DNA of 64,000 nucleotides, taken from the NCBI GenBank assembly GCA_029465975.1, contig CM055730.1, forward strand, positions 12,865,267 through 12,929,266. The letters are read 5' to 3'. Numbering within the stretch: position 1 is the first letter of the stretch; each line of letters opens with the position of its first letter. A program made the translations under genes and the position numbers. Source of the DNA: Dallia pectoralis (lineage: Eukaryota; Chordata; Actinopteri; Esociformes; Umbridae). The notes under the pieces are model-generated. The model was not told where the DNA came from. It saw nothing but the letters and a program-made list of their open reading frames with translations, and did no database searches. Of the stretch, positions 12,126 through 19,964 are shown piece after piece.

Positions 12126-12502
12126 TGGCCCTTGAGTGTGCATCTATCTGTCCGTGTGTGTTACAGGTTCAGTGTGTGATAATCTCACGGCTGCATGCCC
12201 TGTTGAGGTGTGTCTGGTCCGGGAGTTGCTTTGTCAACTGACTGGGTTCATGTCACTAATTGCAGCCCGAGACAGCCCGTTTTCACAGACATGTGTGAAC
12301 GTTATTTATGTCCCCTCCTCCCTGCCACCACGTTGCCACTACAGTGTGGGGCCAAAGCTAAAATAAGCATGCAGGGTGACGGAACGGGGGAACGCGGGGG
12401 GGAAGGGGGTTCTCTCAATAAGAGCACCAGCCTGCAGTCTGGATAACAACCATTTATTATTTGAGCGGCAGTGTCATACGCTGACACACACATGGAAATC
12501 TG

Positions 12503-12529
12503 GCAGGCAGGCAGGCAGGCAGGCAGGAA
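12503..12529. repeat. (GGCA)n microsatellite
   Basis: The tetranucleotide GGCA is repeated about six times. Confidence 0.9.
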
Positions 12530-14195
12530 GAGATGAGTGCTGGCCACATAGTATATGCGAGCAGGCATGGATGGGAGCAGCCTCGTCTTCACTAAAGCCC
12601 ATTAGTCCTTGAGGAGCACAGGCCATCAGCGCCATCTCTCCATCTGGGCAGTCTTCTCCAGTTCGTTCCACCCCACACTGGCTCTTCATCTATCAAGCTC
12701 TAGCCTCCAGGTGTTACTCGTGTGCCCTCCTTTCCTTTGGTCTTGTGGATTCCAGAATCCGGGGGATGGGGGGAGGGGTTGGGGGTGCTTTTGGATCATG
12801 TAGAAGCCCCCCCCCCCATGTGGCTTCCAACGGATCTCCCCGTCAACTGGAACTTGGCTAGCGCGCTTGAGTGCGTTTTTATTATTTTTCCCGCACTTTC
12901 TTTATATAGAGAAATCACCTGAGACCAATGTGTCTTTTACAACAGAGCCCTAACAGTAATAAACACGCGTGAAAAGGAAGACGTGCGTTACGACGAACAT
13001 CCAAAATTCACTATAAAATATAATTGACACATTTCATATGTTTTATAGGCACTAAAACATTTAGCATGAAATTACCCTAAATGCCGTGCCATGAGTGTGA
13101 GGCAAAATATCCACACGCATGTTCACCCGGTTCTGAATAGGCCCGCGGTATCTCCGGCACTATCCGGTCTGGAGAGCGTGTTTGGTACCTGCTGTTCTTC
13201 TAACTGATTTTCTCTGCTGGAGGTTTCTGCACGACTGCCTTATTTAAAAACATCAACCAATGTCTGGCCGTTCTAGATGTCAGTGACTCCCAGCAAACTG
13301 ACGTATATAAAAGTTTATGTTAATGACCCGTTCATCCGTCGTATAATAATAAAACTGTGTCCGCGGCACTCACTTATGTGCTCAAACGTTTGTATTGTTC
13401 GTTTCACAAAGAGAACCGTGGTAAATTGAATTCAATATGATATTTCTACTGAACATGCATTTGTTTTTAACCGGGGATATACATTATCTATGAGATTGCT
13501 GCACCATCTCCTTTTACGATTTTAAGGAAAAACATTTGTTAAAGGAGAATTTTACGGGAGACAAAATGGAACGTGCATTGTCCACGTCACAGTGTTCGTC
13601 ATCTGCAGTCTCATTATCGTTCGTACTTCTTCATACTTCATTTGCCCCCGCTCATCTCCTACTGGCTTTATCTTTACAATGTAGCAAAGGCACATTGTTA
13701 TTTCTACATGATCACTGCTTAGCTTTCTATGCCTTAAGAGATTTGCAGGGAGTATGGTAAACCACAAATGTTCGAAATGTTAGACAGTTAAATCATTTCT
13801 GAGGATCCAATCCTCACACGTAACGGTGCATTAATGTACTGTAGACCAGAGATGTACATACACATCCTATATTATATTTTTATTTAAAAGGGGAACTTCC
13901 AGAAGGCAAAGCATCCTAACATGTTGGATTACATGTAAATATGTTTTGACATGTTTAAACTTAATGTTCTTTTGTGTTTTTAGGCGCCCATGGCTGTAGA
14001 TTCTACTTATGAGTGTGGACTGAGATGACTAGCTTAATTTCTGCTGTATCTTGAAGGTACACTGTGTGGAATGCTGCTTCTAACGTTTCACACGACTGAA
14101 TGTTAAACAAGGACACAACTTGTCTCCTCCTCCTCCCCTTCCCTTAAGAAAGAATCAGGAATAGCATTTACTGGTCAACATAGAAAAGGAGAGGG
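12530..14195. other. Spacer, nothing recognised
   Basis: The block contains a poly-C run near 12808-12820 and otherwise unique-looking sequence. No exon, terminal repeat or conserved motif could be supported. Confidence 0.4.
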
Positions 14196-14199
14196 TTTT

Positions 14200-14500
14200 T
14201 GATAAGGGTCTAAGGGGTTCATGATAAGGGTCTAAGGGGTTTATTATAAGGGTCTAAGGGGTTTATCATAAGGGTCTAAGGGGTTTATAATAAGGGTCTA
14301 AGGGCTTTATTATAAGGGTCTAAGGGGTTTATCATAAGGGTCTAAGGGGTTTATAATAAGGGTCTAAGGGGTTCATGATAAGGGTCTAAGGGGTTCATGA
14401 TAAGGGTCTAAGGGGTTCATGATAAGGGTCTAAGGGGTTTATTATAAGGGTCTAAGGGGTTTATTATAAGGGTCTAGGGGTTTATCATAAGGGTCTAAGG
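14200..14500. repeat. 22-bp minisatellite, left part
   Basis: The unit is AAGGGTCTAAGGGGTTTAT followed by AAT, CAT or GAT. About 14 copies run up to the insertion point of a hAT element at 14501. The array resumes at 15686 and again at 16365, so all three parts belong to one original array. Confidence 0.95.
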
Positions 14501-15685
14501 CAGGGGTGTCCAAAGTTTTTTTAGTGAGGGCCAAATACAGAAAAATAAACAAAGGGCCGGGCCGCACACTAGAGGTGACATATTAACACATGAATACTGT
14601 GTGTATTTCTAACTCACCTATAATGTGAAGAACTGTGCTGTCCTCTAGCTCGAATTATGTTGACAGTTTTTACGCCCGTCATGGCCGGAGCTCCATCCGT
14701 TGTTTCTCCACTGAGTTTGTCCCATTTAAGCCCCATCTTTCCAACTGCCTCCGACACAGCTTCAAAAATATCTCTGCCGGTCGTTGTGCCTTTTAGGCTC
14801 CTCATATCATGCAGCTCCTCCGTACAGCAAAAATGACCATCTACTCCCCGCAAAACATTAACAGCTGCGCGGTGTCTGTGGCATCTGTGCTCTTATCGCT
14901 AACCCTACCCATAACCAATCGCATGCTATCGAGTACAAATCAAAAGCACTAGCTTTGTCTCTCAGCTGAAGTTTCCAGTTAGCTGACAACAAGTCCTCGA
15001 TTCTCCGCACCACTGTATTTCTGGATAAGCTCACGTTGTTGAAATCCGGAACTTTTTCCGGGCACATTATTGCTGTGACTTTGAGGCACTGCTTTATGAA
15101 ATCACCGTCTGAGAACGGTTTGCCGTGCTGGGCCATACGTTTAGCGACCTTATAGCTTGCTGTTGTGGCGTTTTCCTTTATTTTGTTAGCACGAAAAACA
15201 CCTGTTGTTGAGCTTGCAGGCTAGCTGCCATTTGCTTGACTTTCTGTGTTCGTTCGGCACTGGTGTACTGATGTGTAGCTCTGATGTTTGGTCTCATAGT
15301 GCTGACGGACATTATACTCTTTCAGCACAGCAACATCTTCATTGCAAATCAAACAGATACACTTTACGTTGATTTCTTTGAAGAAATATTCATTTTCCCA
15401 CTGTGTTTGAAATCTTCTACACTCACTTGCTATTTTGCGTTTCTTTGGTGCTGCCATTTCTGGTGACTCGCAGTAAAAGTTTTTGTTTGCTTAATTTTGT
15501 TTAGTGGAGAAGCACCGTTTCCATGGCTGGCTCCAACTAGTGTTGAAACTGAGAAGTGCAACAGAGTTGAGCTCAATCTTCTTGTGCGGGCCATATTCAA
15601 TTATATTTTCAGAATTTGCTGCGGGCCAATAAAAACTGGACCGCGGGCCGCAGTTGGCCCGCGGGCCGGACTTTGGACACCCCTG
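14501..15685 (-). mobile_element. hAT transposon, Buster-like, internally deleted
   Basis: The ends are a perfect 16-bp inverted repeat: CAGGGGTGTCCAAAGT at the left and its reverse complement at 15670-15685. It is flanked by an exact 8-bp target duplication GTCTAAGG at 14493-14500 and 15686-15693. The terminal sequences are rich in GGGCCG and GCGGGCC, as in many vertebrate hAT elements. The minus strand encodes only the N-terminal part of a transposase in broken frames. The 1185-bp length is too short for a complete autonomous copy. The TA at positions 4-5 of the target site fits the Buster branch of hAT. Confidence 0.95.
14614..15457 (-). pseudogene. hAT transposase N-terminal fragment (GTF2IRD2/ZBED-like)
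   Basis: Three minus-strand pieces follow each other. The first (15457-15221) starts MAAPKKRKIASECRRFQTQW and has a zinc-finger pattern C-L-I-C ... H-x-x-x-K-H. The second (15136-14858) contains KPFSDGDFIKQCLKV and RRIEDL. The third (14853-14614) contains the hAT motif TTDGAPAMTG preceded by LSGE. This order matches the N-terminal half of Buster/Charlie8-type transposases, the source of vertebrate GTF2IRD2. The first two share a frame but are separated by a stop, and the third is shifted. The C-terminal catalytic remainder and the hATC dimerisation region are absent because the right half of the gene is deleted. It is not functional. Confidence 0.85.
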
Positions 15686-15693
15686 GTCTAAGG

Positions 15694-15803
15694 GGTTTAT
15701 TATAAGGGTCTAAGGGGTTTATCATAAGGGTCTAAGGGGTTTATAATAAGGGTCTAAGGGGTTAATGATAAGGGTTTAAGGGGTTTATAATAAGGGTTTA
15801 AGG
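15694..15803. repeat. 22-bp minisatellite, middle part
   Basis: About five units of the same AAGGGTCTAAGGGGTTTAT repeat lie between the two hAT insertions. The last unit reads GTTTAAGG and forms the left target site of the second element. Confidence 0.93.
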
Positions 15804-16364
15804 CAGGGCTCTTCAAATGGCGGCCCGCGGGCCACATGCGGCCCGAAAGCAACCTCAGAGTGGCCCAGCCCGTAGTTCCGCAATAGACAGTATAAAAGGG
15901 AAAATAGGGTCCCGCCAGCGATATTTTTTCCCCCACTATGGCCACGCCAAGACCCGCCCTTCAATAGCATTCACACACTACTATTGGCCAGGTGTCCATC
16001 TACAGGTCCTATCCCCTGACTGCTTCGTAGGGCGGGTCTTGGCGTGGCCATAGTGGGATTGGTAATTTTGCGTCCCGCCAAAACTACCAACATGTAAACA
16101 ATGCAGAGCGTGCTGTGCCGGTAGTAGCCTACATTACTATCAATATGTCTCAACACTGAAAATTCTATGCACCTTTTGCTGTGCAAACTGACCAAAGTTA
16201 AAAGAGAAACAATGAATAAACCTTACATGTTTTTCAATAAATTTGTTTGTGTTGGTTTTTAAAATTTGTCATTATGAGCTGCTTCGCCGCTGAAATGACT
16301 GGCCCAACTAACCTTTCTCGATTTGAAAATCTGGCCCAACTGAATTTGTAATTGAATAGCCCTG
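15804..16364. mobile_element. Non-autonomous hAT element (561 bp)
   Basis: The left end CAGGGCTCTTCAA and right end TTGAATAGCCCTG are inverted repeats with one mismatch in 13. Flanking octamers GTTTAAGG (15796-15803) and GTCTAAGG (16365-16372) form a target duplication with one difference. The left subterminal region GCGGCCCGCGGGCC is a GC-rich palindrome typical of hAT ends. No transposase fragment is recognisable. Inside lies a perfect 29-bp inverted repeat (15932-15960 with 16029-16057). It was probably mobilised by another hAT transposase. Confidence 0.88.
15932..16057. repeat. Perfect 29-bp inverted repeat with 68-bp loop
   Basis: The arm CCCACTATGGCCACGCCAAG... at 15932-15960 is exactly complementary to 16029-16057. 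The arms are GC-rich and would form a stable hairpin in RNA. It lies inside the 561-bp hAT element, so its origin is probably duplication within that element. Confidence 0.95.
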
Positions 16365-16372
16365 GTCTAAGG

Positions 16373-16556
16373 GGTTTATAATAAGGGTCTAAGGGCTTTA
16401 TGATAAGGGTCTAAGGGCTTTATGATAAGGGTCTAATGGGTTTATGATAAGGGTCTAAGGGGTTTATGATAAGGGTCTAAGGGGTTTAGGGTCTAAGGGG
16501 TTTATGATAAGATTCTAAGGGGTTTAGTGTCTAAGGGGTTTATGATAAGGGTACTG
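16373..16556. repeat. 22-bp minisatellite, right part
   Basis: This is the continuation of the AAGGGTCTAAGGGGTTTAT array with more divergent and truncated units, such as GGTTTAGGGTCTAAGG. Confidence 0.93.
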
Positions 16557-16639
16557 CGAGTGTCTAAAGTGAACATGAGGAGACTACCAGTCAATGCAAA
16601 CTGATAGACCGGCAAGAAGATTTCAACAGGGAATATCTC

Positions 16640-17022
16640 TGTCACGAGTGGTTAGGGGGCGTTGCTGCACTGTTTGTATTTCATTGAAGCACTTCCTGGG
16701 TTTTGGTTTATTAGTCGCGGCTGTTTTCATTCAGTCATTAGTCCGGGCTATAAAGGGGATCTAGGATTATTCACAGTTGCTTAGCATTGTTTGTTTCTAT
16801 GTCACGGAGTGAGTAGGGTGAGTGTTTGGTGGATAACTGTGTTTCGAACGGTATTGTTTAAGACGCTCTGTGCGCACTTTACTTTCGTTTAGCCAGTTAG
16901 CTTTTGTTCGCCGTTATCGGTTTGTTTTGAGTTCCTGTCCTTATTTAATAAACCTGATTGTTAAAACGGATCAACGACTCTGCACATGGCTTTGACAACA
17001 CTACGCCGGTCAGTGCGTGACA
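16640..17022 (+). repeat. 5' LTR of the 16.6-20 kb element
   Basis: This 383-bp LTR carries a TATA box (TATAAA at 16749-16754) and a polyadenylation signal (AATAAA at 16947-16952), so U3, R and U5 can be placed in the usual order. The ATG at 16986 lies after the AATAAA, near or within U5, and opens the internal reading frame. The LTR ends GTGCGTGACA. Confidence 0.95.
16749..16754 (+). promoter_or_regulatory. LTR TATA box
   Basis: TATAAA occurs in the context GGGCTATAAAGGGG. Related LTRs have the same kind of motif, for example GGGTTATAAAGGG in the solo LTR at 62780, so this is the likely core promoter of the element. Confidence 0.75.
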
Positions 17023-19439
17023 GAATGCTAAGCCACCCAAGAGGCCCGCAGAGCCGGACGGTGAGTGGATTCCTCGGAGGGGCAAGCTATAGCGCTCCGA
17101 GGTATGAAGCTCACCGTCAACCCACGGAGCAGCAGGAGCAGCGCTACACCTGGCAGGGTGATTGGGGGTCCGACTCCCTCTCCTCGGATGATGAGGAGGC
17201 AGTCTACGAGCGAGTGGAGGAGGACTCCCTGGAAGACGCCCTGCTATGGGATCCCGTCCTCAGTCGACTAGTCCCCGCAACATCGGACGTCGGCTGGGGC
17301 GGGCAGAAGACACCGCCCACTGTTCCGGGGCTGCAGCCAGGGCCCGCAAGAGCCCTGGAGCTACAGCCACTACCCCCGCCGTGGGAAGACCCTTTCAGAC
17401 CACCTACCTCCGGGACAGAGAAATCCCCGGAGGGGTTACATAAGCAGCCCCCGGCTGTCATTAGGGCGTGGTGGAAGGCATGGCTGGACTTTCAAGATCT
17501 GACGCCAGAGATCGCCTCCGCCACGCCTGCGCCTGAGATGGCCTCAGCTACGCCTGCGCCTGAGATGGCCTCAGCTACGCCTGTGCCCGAGATGGCCTCA
17601 GCTACGCCTGTGCCCGAGATGGCTTCAGCTACGCTTGTGCCCGAGATGGCCTCAGCTACGCCTGTGCCCGAGATGGCCTCAGCTACGCCTGCGCCTGAGA
17701 TGGCCTCAGCTACGCCTGCGCCCGAGATGGCCTCAGCTACGCCTGCGCCCGAGATGGCCTCCGCTACGCCTGCGCCCGAGATGGCTGTTGCCGTCGTCAC
17801 GCCAGCGCTCAAGATGGCTGCCGTTGTCCCGCCAGCGCCCAAGATGGCTGCCGCCGTCTCGCCAGCGTCCACGATGGCTCCCGCCGTCTCGCCAGCGTCC
17901 ACGATGGCTGTCGCCGTCACGCCAGCGCCCAAGATGGCTGTCGCCGTCACGCCAGCGCCCAAGATGGCTGTCGCCGTCACGCCAGCGCCCAAGATGGCTG
18001 TCGCCGTCACGCCAGCGCCCAAGATGGCTGTCGCCGTCACGCCAGCGCCCAAGATGGCTGTCGCCGTCACGCCAGCGCCCAAGATGGCTGTCGCCGTCAC
18101 GCCAGCGCCCAAGATGGCTGTCGCCGTCACGCCAGCGCCCAAGATGGCTGTCGCCGTCACGCCAGCGCCCAAGATGGCTGTTGCCGTCGTCACGCCAGCC
18201 CCCAAGGTGGCTGCCGCCGTCCCGCCAGCGTCCACGATGGTCCCCGCCGTCACGCCAGCGCCCAAGATGGCTGTTGCCGTCACGCCAGCGCCCGAGATGG
18301 CTGTTGCCGTCACGCCAGCGCTCAAGATGGCTGCCGTCGCCACGCCAGCGCCCAAGATGGCTGCCGCCGTCACGCCAGCGTCCACGATGGTCCCCGCCAT
18401 CACGCCAGCGCCCAAGATGGCTGCCGCCGTCACGCCAGCGTCCACGATGGTCCCCGCCGTCACGCCAGCGCCCAAGATGGCTGTCGCCGTCACGCCAGCG
18501 CCCAAGATGGCTGTTGTCGCCACGCCAGCGCCCAAGATGGCTGCCGCCGTCACGCCAGCGTCCACGATGGTCCCCGCCGTCACGCCAGCGCCCAAGATGG
18601 CTGTTGTCGTCACGCCACCGCCCACATTAGCTGCCGCATCGCCGCCCACAATGGCTGCCGCATCGCCGCCCACAATGGCTGCCGCATCGCCGCCCACAAT
18701 GGCTGCCGCATCGCCGCCCACAAGGGCTGCCGCATCGCCGCCCACAATGGCTGCCGCATCGCCGCCCACAATGGCTGCCGCATCGCCGCCCACAATGGCT
18801 GCCGCATCGCCGCCCACAATGGCTGCCGCATCGCCGCCCACAATGGCTGCCGCATCGCCGCCCACAATGGCTGCCGCATCGCCGCCCACAATGGCTGCCG
18901 CATCGCCGCCCACAATGGCTGCCGCATCGCCGCCCACGAGGGCCGCGCCACGACGACGCCCACGAGGGCCGCCGCCACGACGACGCCCACGATGGCCGCC
19001 GCCACGACGACGCCCACGATGGCCGCCGCCACGACGACGCTCACGATGGCCGCCGCCACGGCGACGCTCACGATGGCCGCCGCCACGACTACGCTCACGA
19101 TGGCCGCCGCCACGACGACGCTCACGATGGCCGCCGCTACGACGACGCTCACGATGGCCGCCGCCACGACGACGCTCACGATGGCCGCCGCCACGACTAC
19201 GCTCACGATGGCCGCCGCCACGACTACGCTCACGATGGCCGCCGCCACGACTACGCTCACGATGGCCGCCGCCACGACTACGCTCACGATGGCCGCCGCC
19301 ACGACTACGCTCACGATGGCCGCCGCCACGCCGCTCAAGATGGGGTTCGCCACGCCGCTCAAGATGGCGGTCGCCACGCCGCTCAAGATGGCGGTTTCTA
19401 TGCCGCTCAAGCTGGCAGTCGGCCACCAAGGCCCATTAA
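16986..19439 (+). CDS. Repeat-rich 817-residue ORF of the LTR element
   Basis: The frame starts at an ATG inside the 5' LTR and crosses into the interior. Residues 1-175 are non-repetitive. They include an Arg-rich start (MALTTLRRSVRDRM), an acidic stretch near residues 65-90 (SDDEEAVYERVEEDS) and a Pro-rich part with a WWKAW motif. Then come repeat blocks: about nine 9-residue EMASATPAP-type units, about 27 10-residue KMAVAVTPAP-type units and about 14 8-residue TMAAASPP units. After about residue 652 the frame becomes Arg-Trp-Pro-rich (RWPPPRRRS), because one base is missing near 18945 relative to the neighbouring unit. I see no gag, pol or env domain. A structural or RNA-binding role is only a guess. 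Long open frames also exist on the other strand, so openness alone proves little. Confidence 0.5.
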   Translation: MALTTLRRSVRDRMLSHPRGPQSRTVSGFLGGASYSAPRYEAHRQPTEQQEQRYTWQGDWGSDSLSSDDEEAVYERVEEDSLEDALLWDPVLSRLVPATSDVGWGGQKTPPTVPGLQPGPARALELQPLPPPWEDPFRPPTSGTEKSPEGLHKQPPAVIRAWWKAWLDFQDLTPEIASATPAPEMASATPAPEMASATPVPEMASATPVPEMASATLVPEMASATPVPEMASATPAPEMASATPAPEMASATPAPEMASATPAPEMAVAVVTPALKMAAVVPPAPKMAAAVSPASTMAPAVSPASTMAVAVTPAPKMAVAVTPAPKMAVAVTPAPKMAVAVTPAPKMAVAVTPAPKMAVAVTPAPKMAVAVTPAPKMAVAVTPAPKMAVAVTPAPKMAVAVVTPAPKVAAAVPPASTMVPAVTPAPKMAVAVTPAPEMAVAVTPALKMAAVATPAPKMAAAVTPASTMVPAITPAPKMAAAVTPASTMVPAVTPAPKMAVAVTPAPKMAVVATPAPKMAAAVTPASTMVPAVTPAPKMAVVVTPPPTLAAASPPTMAAASPPTMAAASPPTMAAASPPTRAAASPPTMAAASPPTMAAASPPTMAAASPPTMAAASPPTMAAASPPTMAAASPPTMAAASPPTMAAASPPTRAAPRRRPRGPPPRRRPRWPPPRRRPRWPPPRRRSRWPPPRRRSRWPPPRLRSRWPPPRRRSRWPPLRRRSRWPPPRRRSRWPPPRLRSRWPPPRLRSRWPPPRLRSRWPPPRLRSRWPPPRLRSRWPPPRRSRWGSPRRSRWRSPRRSRWRFLCRSSWQSATKAH
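17518..17790. repeat. 27-bp repeat block (EMASATPAP)
   Basis: The unit is GAGATGGCCTCAGCTACGCC followed by TGCGCCT, with TGTGCCC variants. About nine copies are present. Each unit holds a GAGATGGCC core. Confidence 0.95.
17791..18628. repeat. 30-bp repeat block (KMAVAVTPAP)
   Basis: The unit is AAGATGGCTGTCGCCGTCAC followed by GCCAGCGCCC. About 27 copies occur in several variants, including TCCACGATGG units. From about 17910 to 18180 the units are nearly identical, which suggests recent homogenisation. Confidence 0.95.
18629..18940. repeat. 24-bp repeat block (TMAAASPP)
   Basis: The unit is ATGGCTGCCGCATCGCCGCC followed by CACA. About 14 near-identical copies are present, with one internal AGGGCT unit and first and last variants. 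Confidence 0.95.
18941..19325. repeat. 27-bp repeat block (ATGGCCGCCGCCACGACGACG)
   Basis: The unit is ATGGCCGCCGCCACGACGAC followed by GCTCACG. About 13 to 14 copies are present. The first unit reads GGCCGCGCC where the next reads GGCCGCCGCC, which is a one-base deletion that changes the reading frame of everything after it. Confidence 0.95.
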
Positions 19440-19558
19440 GGGCCAGACGCGCGGACATTCCCCCTGTTGGGACTGACCCTTTGGGGTGGACTGTTGGTTC
19501 TCTCCTGTTGCTCCCGTGTTGTTTTTTTTTGTTATCTTTCGGCTATCTGGGGAGCTAG
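18992..19558 (+). CDS. Frame continuing the Met-Ala repeats to the 3' LTR
   Basis: This frame keeps the Met-Ala repeat phase after the one-base deletion near 18945 (MAAATTTLT units, then KMAVATPL units). It then leaves the repeats into a unique tail that includes the hydrophobic run GSLLLLPCCFFLLSFGYL, and stops 18 bases before the 3' LTR. I interpret it as the original C-terminal portion of the frame that starts at 16986, now separated by a frameshift. The tail looks like a membrane segment, but its function is unknown. Alternatively the openness is a by-product of repeats without stops, although the non-repeat tail argues mildly against that. Confidence 0.4.
   Translation: MAAATTTPTMAAATTTLTMAAATATLTMAAATTTLTMAAATTTLTMAAATTTLTMAAATTTLTMAAATTTLTMAAATTTLTMAAATTTLTMAAATTTLTMAAATTTLTMAAATPLKMGFATPLKMAVATPLKMAVSMPLKLAVGHQGPLRARRADIPPVGTDPLGWTVGSLLLLPCCFFLLSFGYLGS
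19322..19420. repeat. 24-bp repeat block (CTCAAGATGGCGGTC)
   Basis: About four copies of a unit containing CTCAAGATGGCGGT and GCCACGCCG end the repeat region. This block carries the closest matches in the window to the YY1 core AAGATGGCGG. Confidence 0.9.
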
Positions 19559-19576
19559 CCTTTTGGTGGGGGATAC

Positions 19577-19959
19577 TGTCACGAGTGGTTAGGGGGCGTT
19601 GCTGCACTGTTTGTATTTCATTGAAGCACTTCCTGGGTTTTGGTTTATTAGTCACGGCTGTTTTCATTCAGTCATTAGTCCGGGCTATAAAGGGGATCTA
19701 GGATTATTCACAGTTGCTTAGCATTGTTTGTTTCTATGTCACGGAGTGAGTAGGGTGAGTGTTTGGTGGATAACTGTGTTTCGAACGGTATTGTTTAAGA
19801 CGCTCTGTGCGCACTTTACTTTCGTTTAGCCAGTTAGCTTTTGTTCGCCGTTATCGGTTTGTTTTGAGTTCCTGTCCTTATTTAATAAACCTGATTGTTA
19901 AAACGGATCAACGACTCTGCACATGGCTTTGACAACACTACGCCGGTCAGTGCGTGACA
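19577..19959 (+). repeat. 3' LTR of the 16.6-20 kb element
   Basis: This is the direct repeat of 16640-17022 with one visible difference (A instead of G in GTCACGG, a CpG position). It keeps the TATA box and AATAAA (19884-19889). It also repeats the ATG that opens the internal frame in the 5' copy; here the ATG reads out into flanking DNA. Confidence 0.95.
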
Positions 19960-19964
19960 ATCTC

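Larger units (their letters stand above)
16640..19959 (+). mobile_element. Non-autonomous LTR retrotransposon, intact and young
   Basis: Two direct 383-bp repeats (16640-17022 and 19577-19959) begin TGTCACGAGTGG and end GTGCGTGACA, giving TG...CA termini. They are flanked by an exact 5-bp target duplication ATCTC (16635-16639 and 19960-19964). By eye the LTRs differ at only one base (GTCGCGG versus GTCACGG), which means recent insertion. A purine-rich GGTGGGGGATAC just before the 3' LTR can serve as the polypurine tract. No standard TGG-type primer binding site follows the 5' LTR. No protease, reverse transcriptase, RNase H, integrase or zinc knuckle is present, so mobility must rely on enzymes from another element. 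The 2554-bp interior is almost entirely one repeat-rich reading frame. Related solo LTRs occur at 27191, 59300 and 62780. The 5-bp duplication suits a Ty3/Gypsy-like partner, but that assignment is inference. Confidence 0.95.

Noticed and set aside
17492..19458. Minus-strand frames of 645 and 282 codons as genes
   Set aside because: They are the complement of the repeat blocks in the LTR element, with no non-repetitive coding signal of their own.
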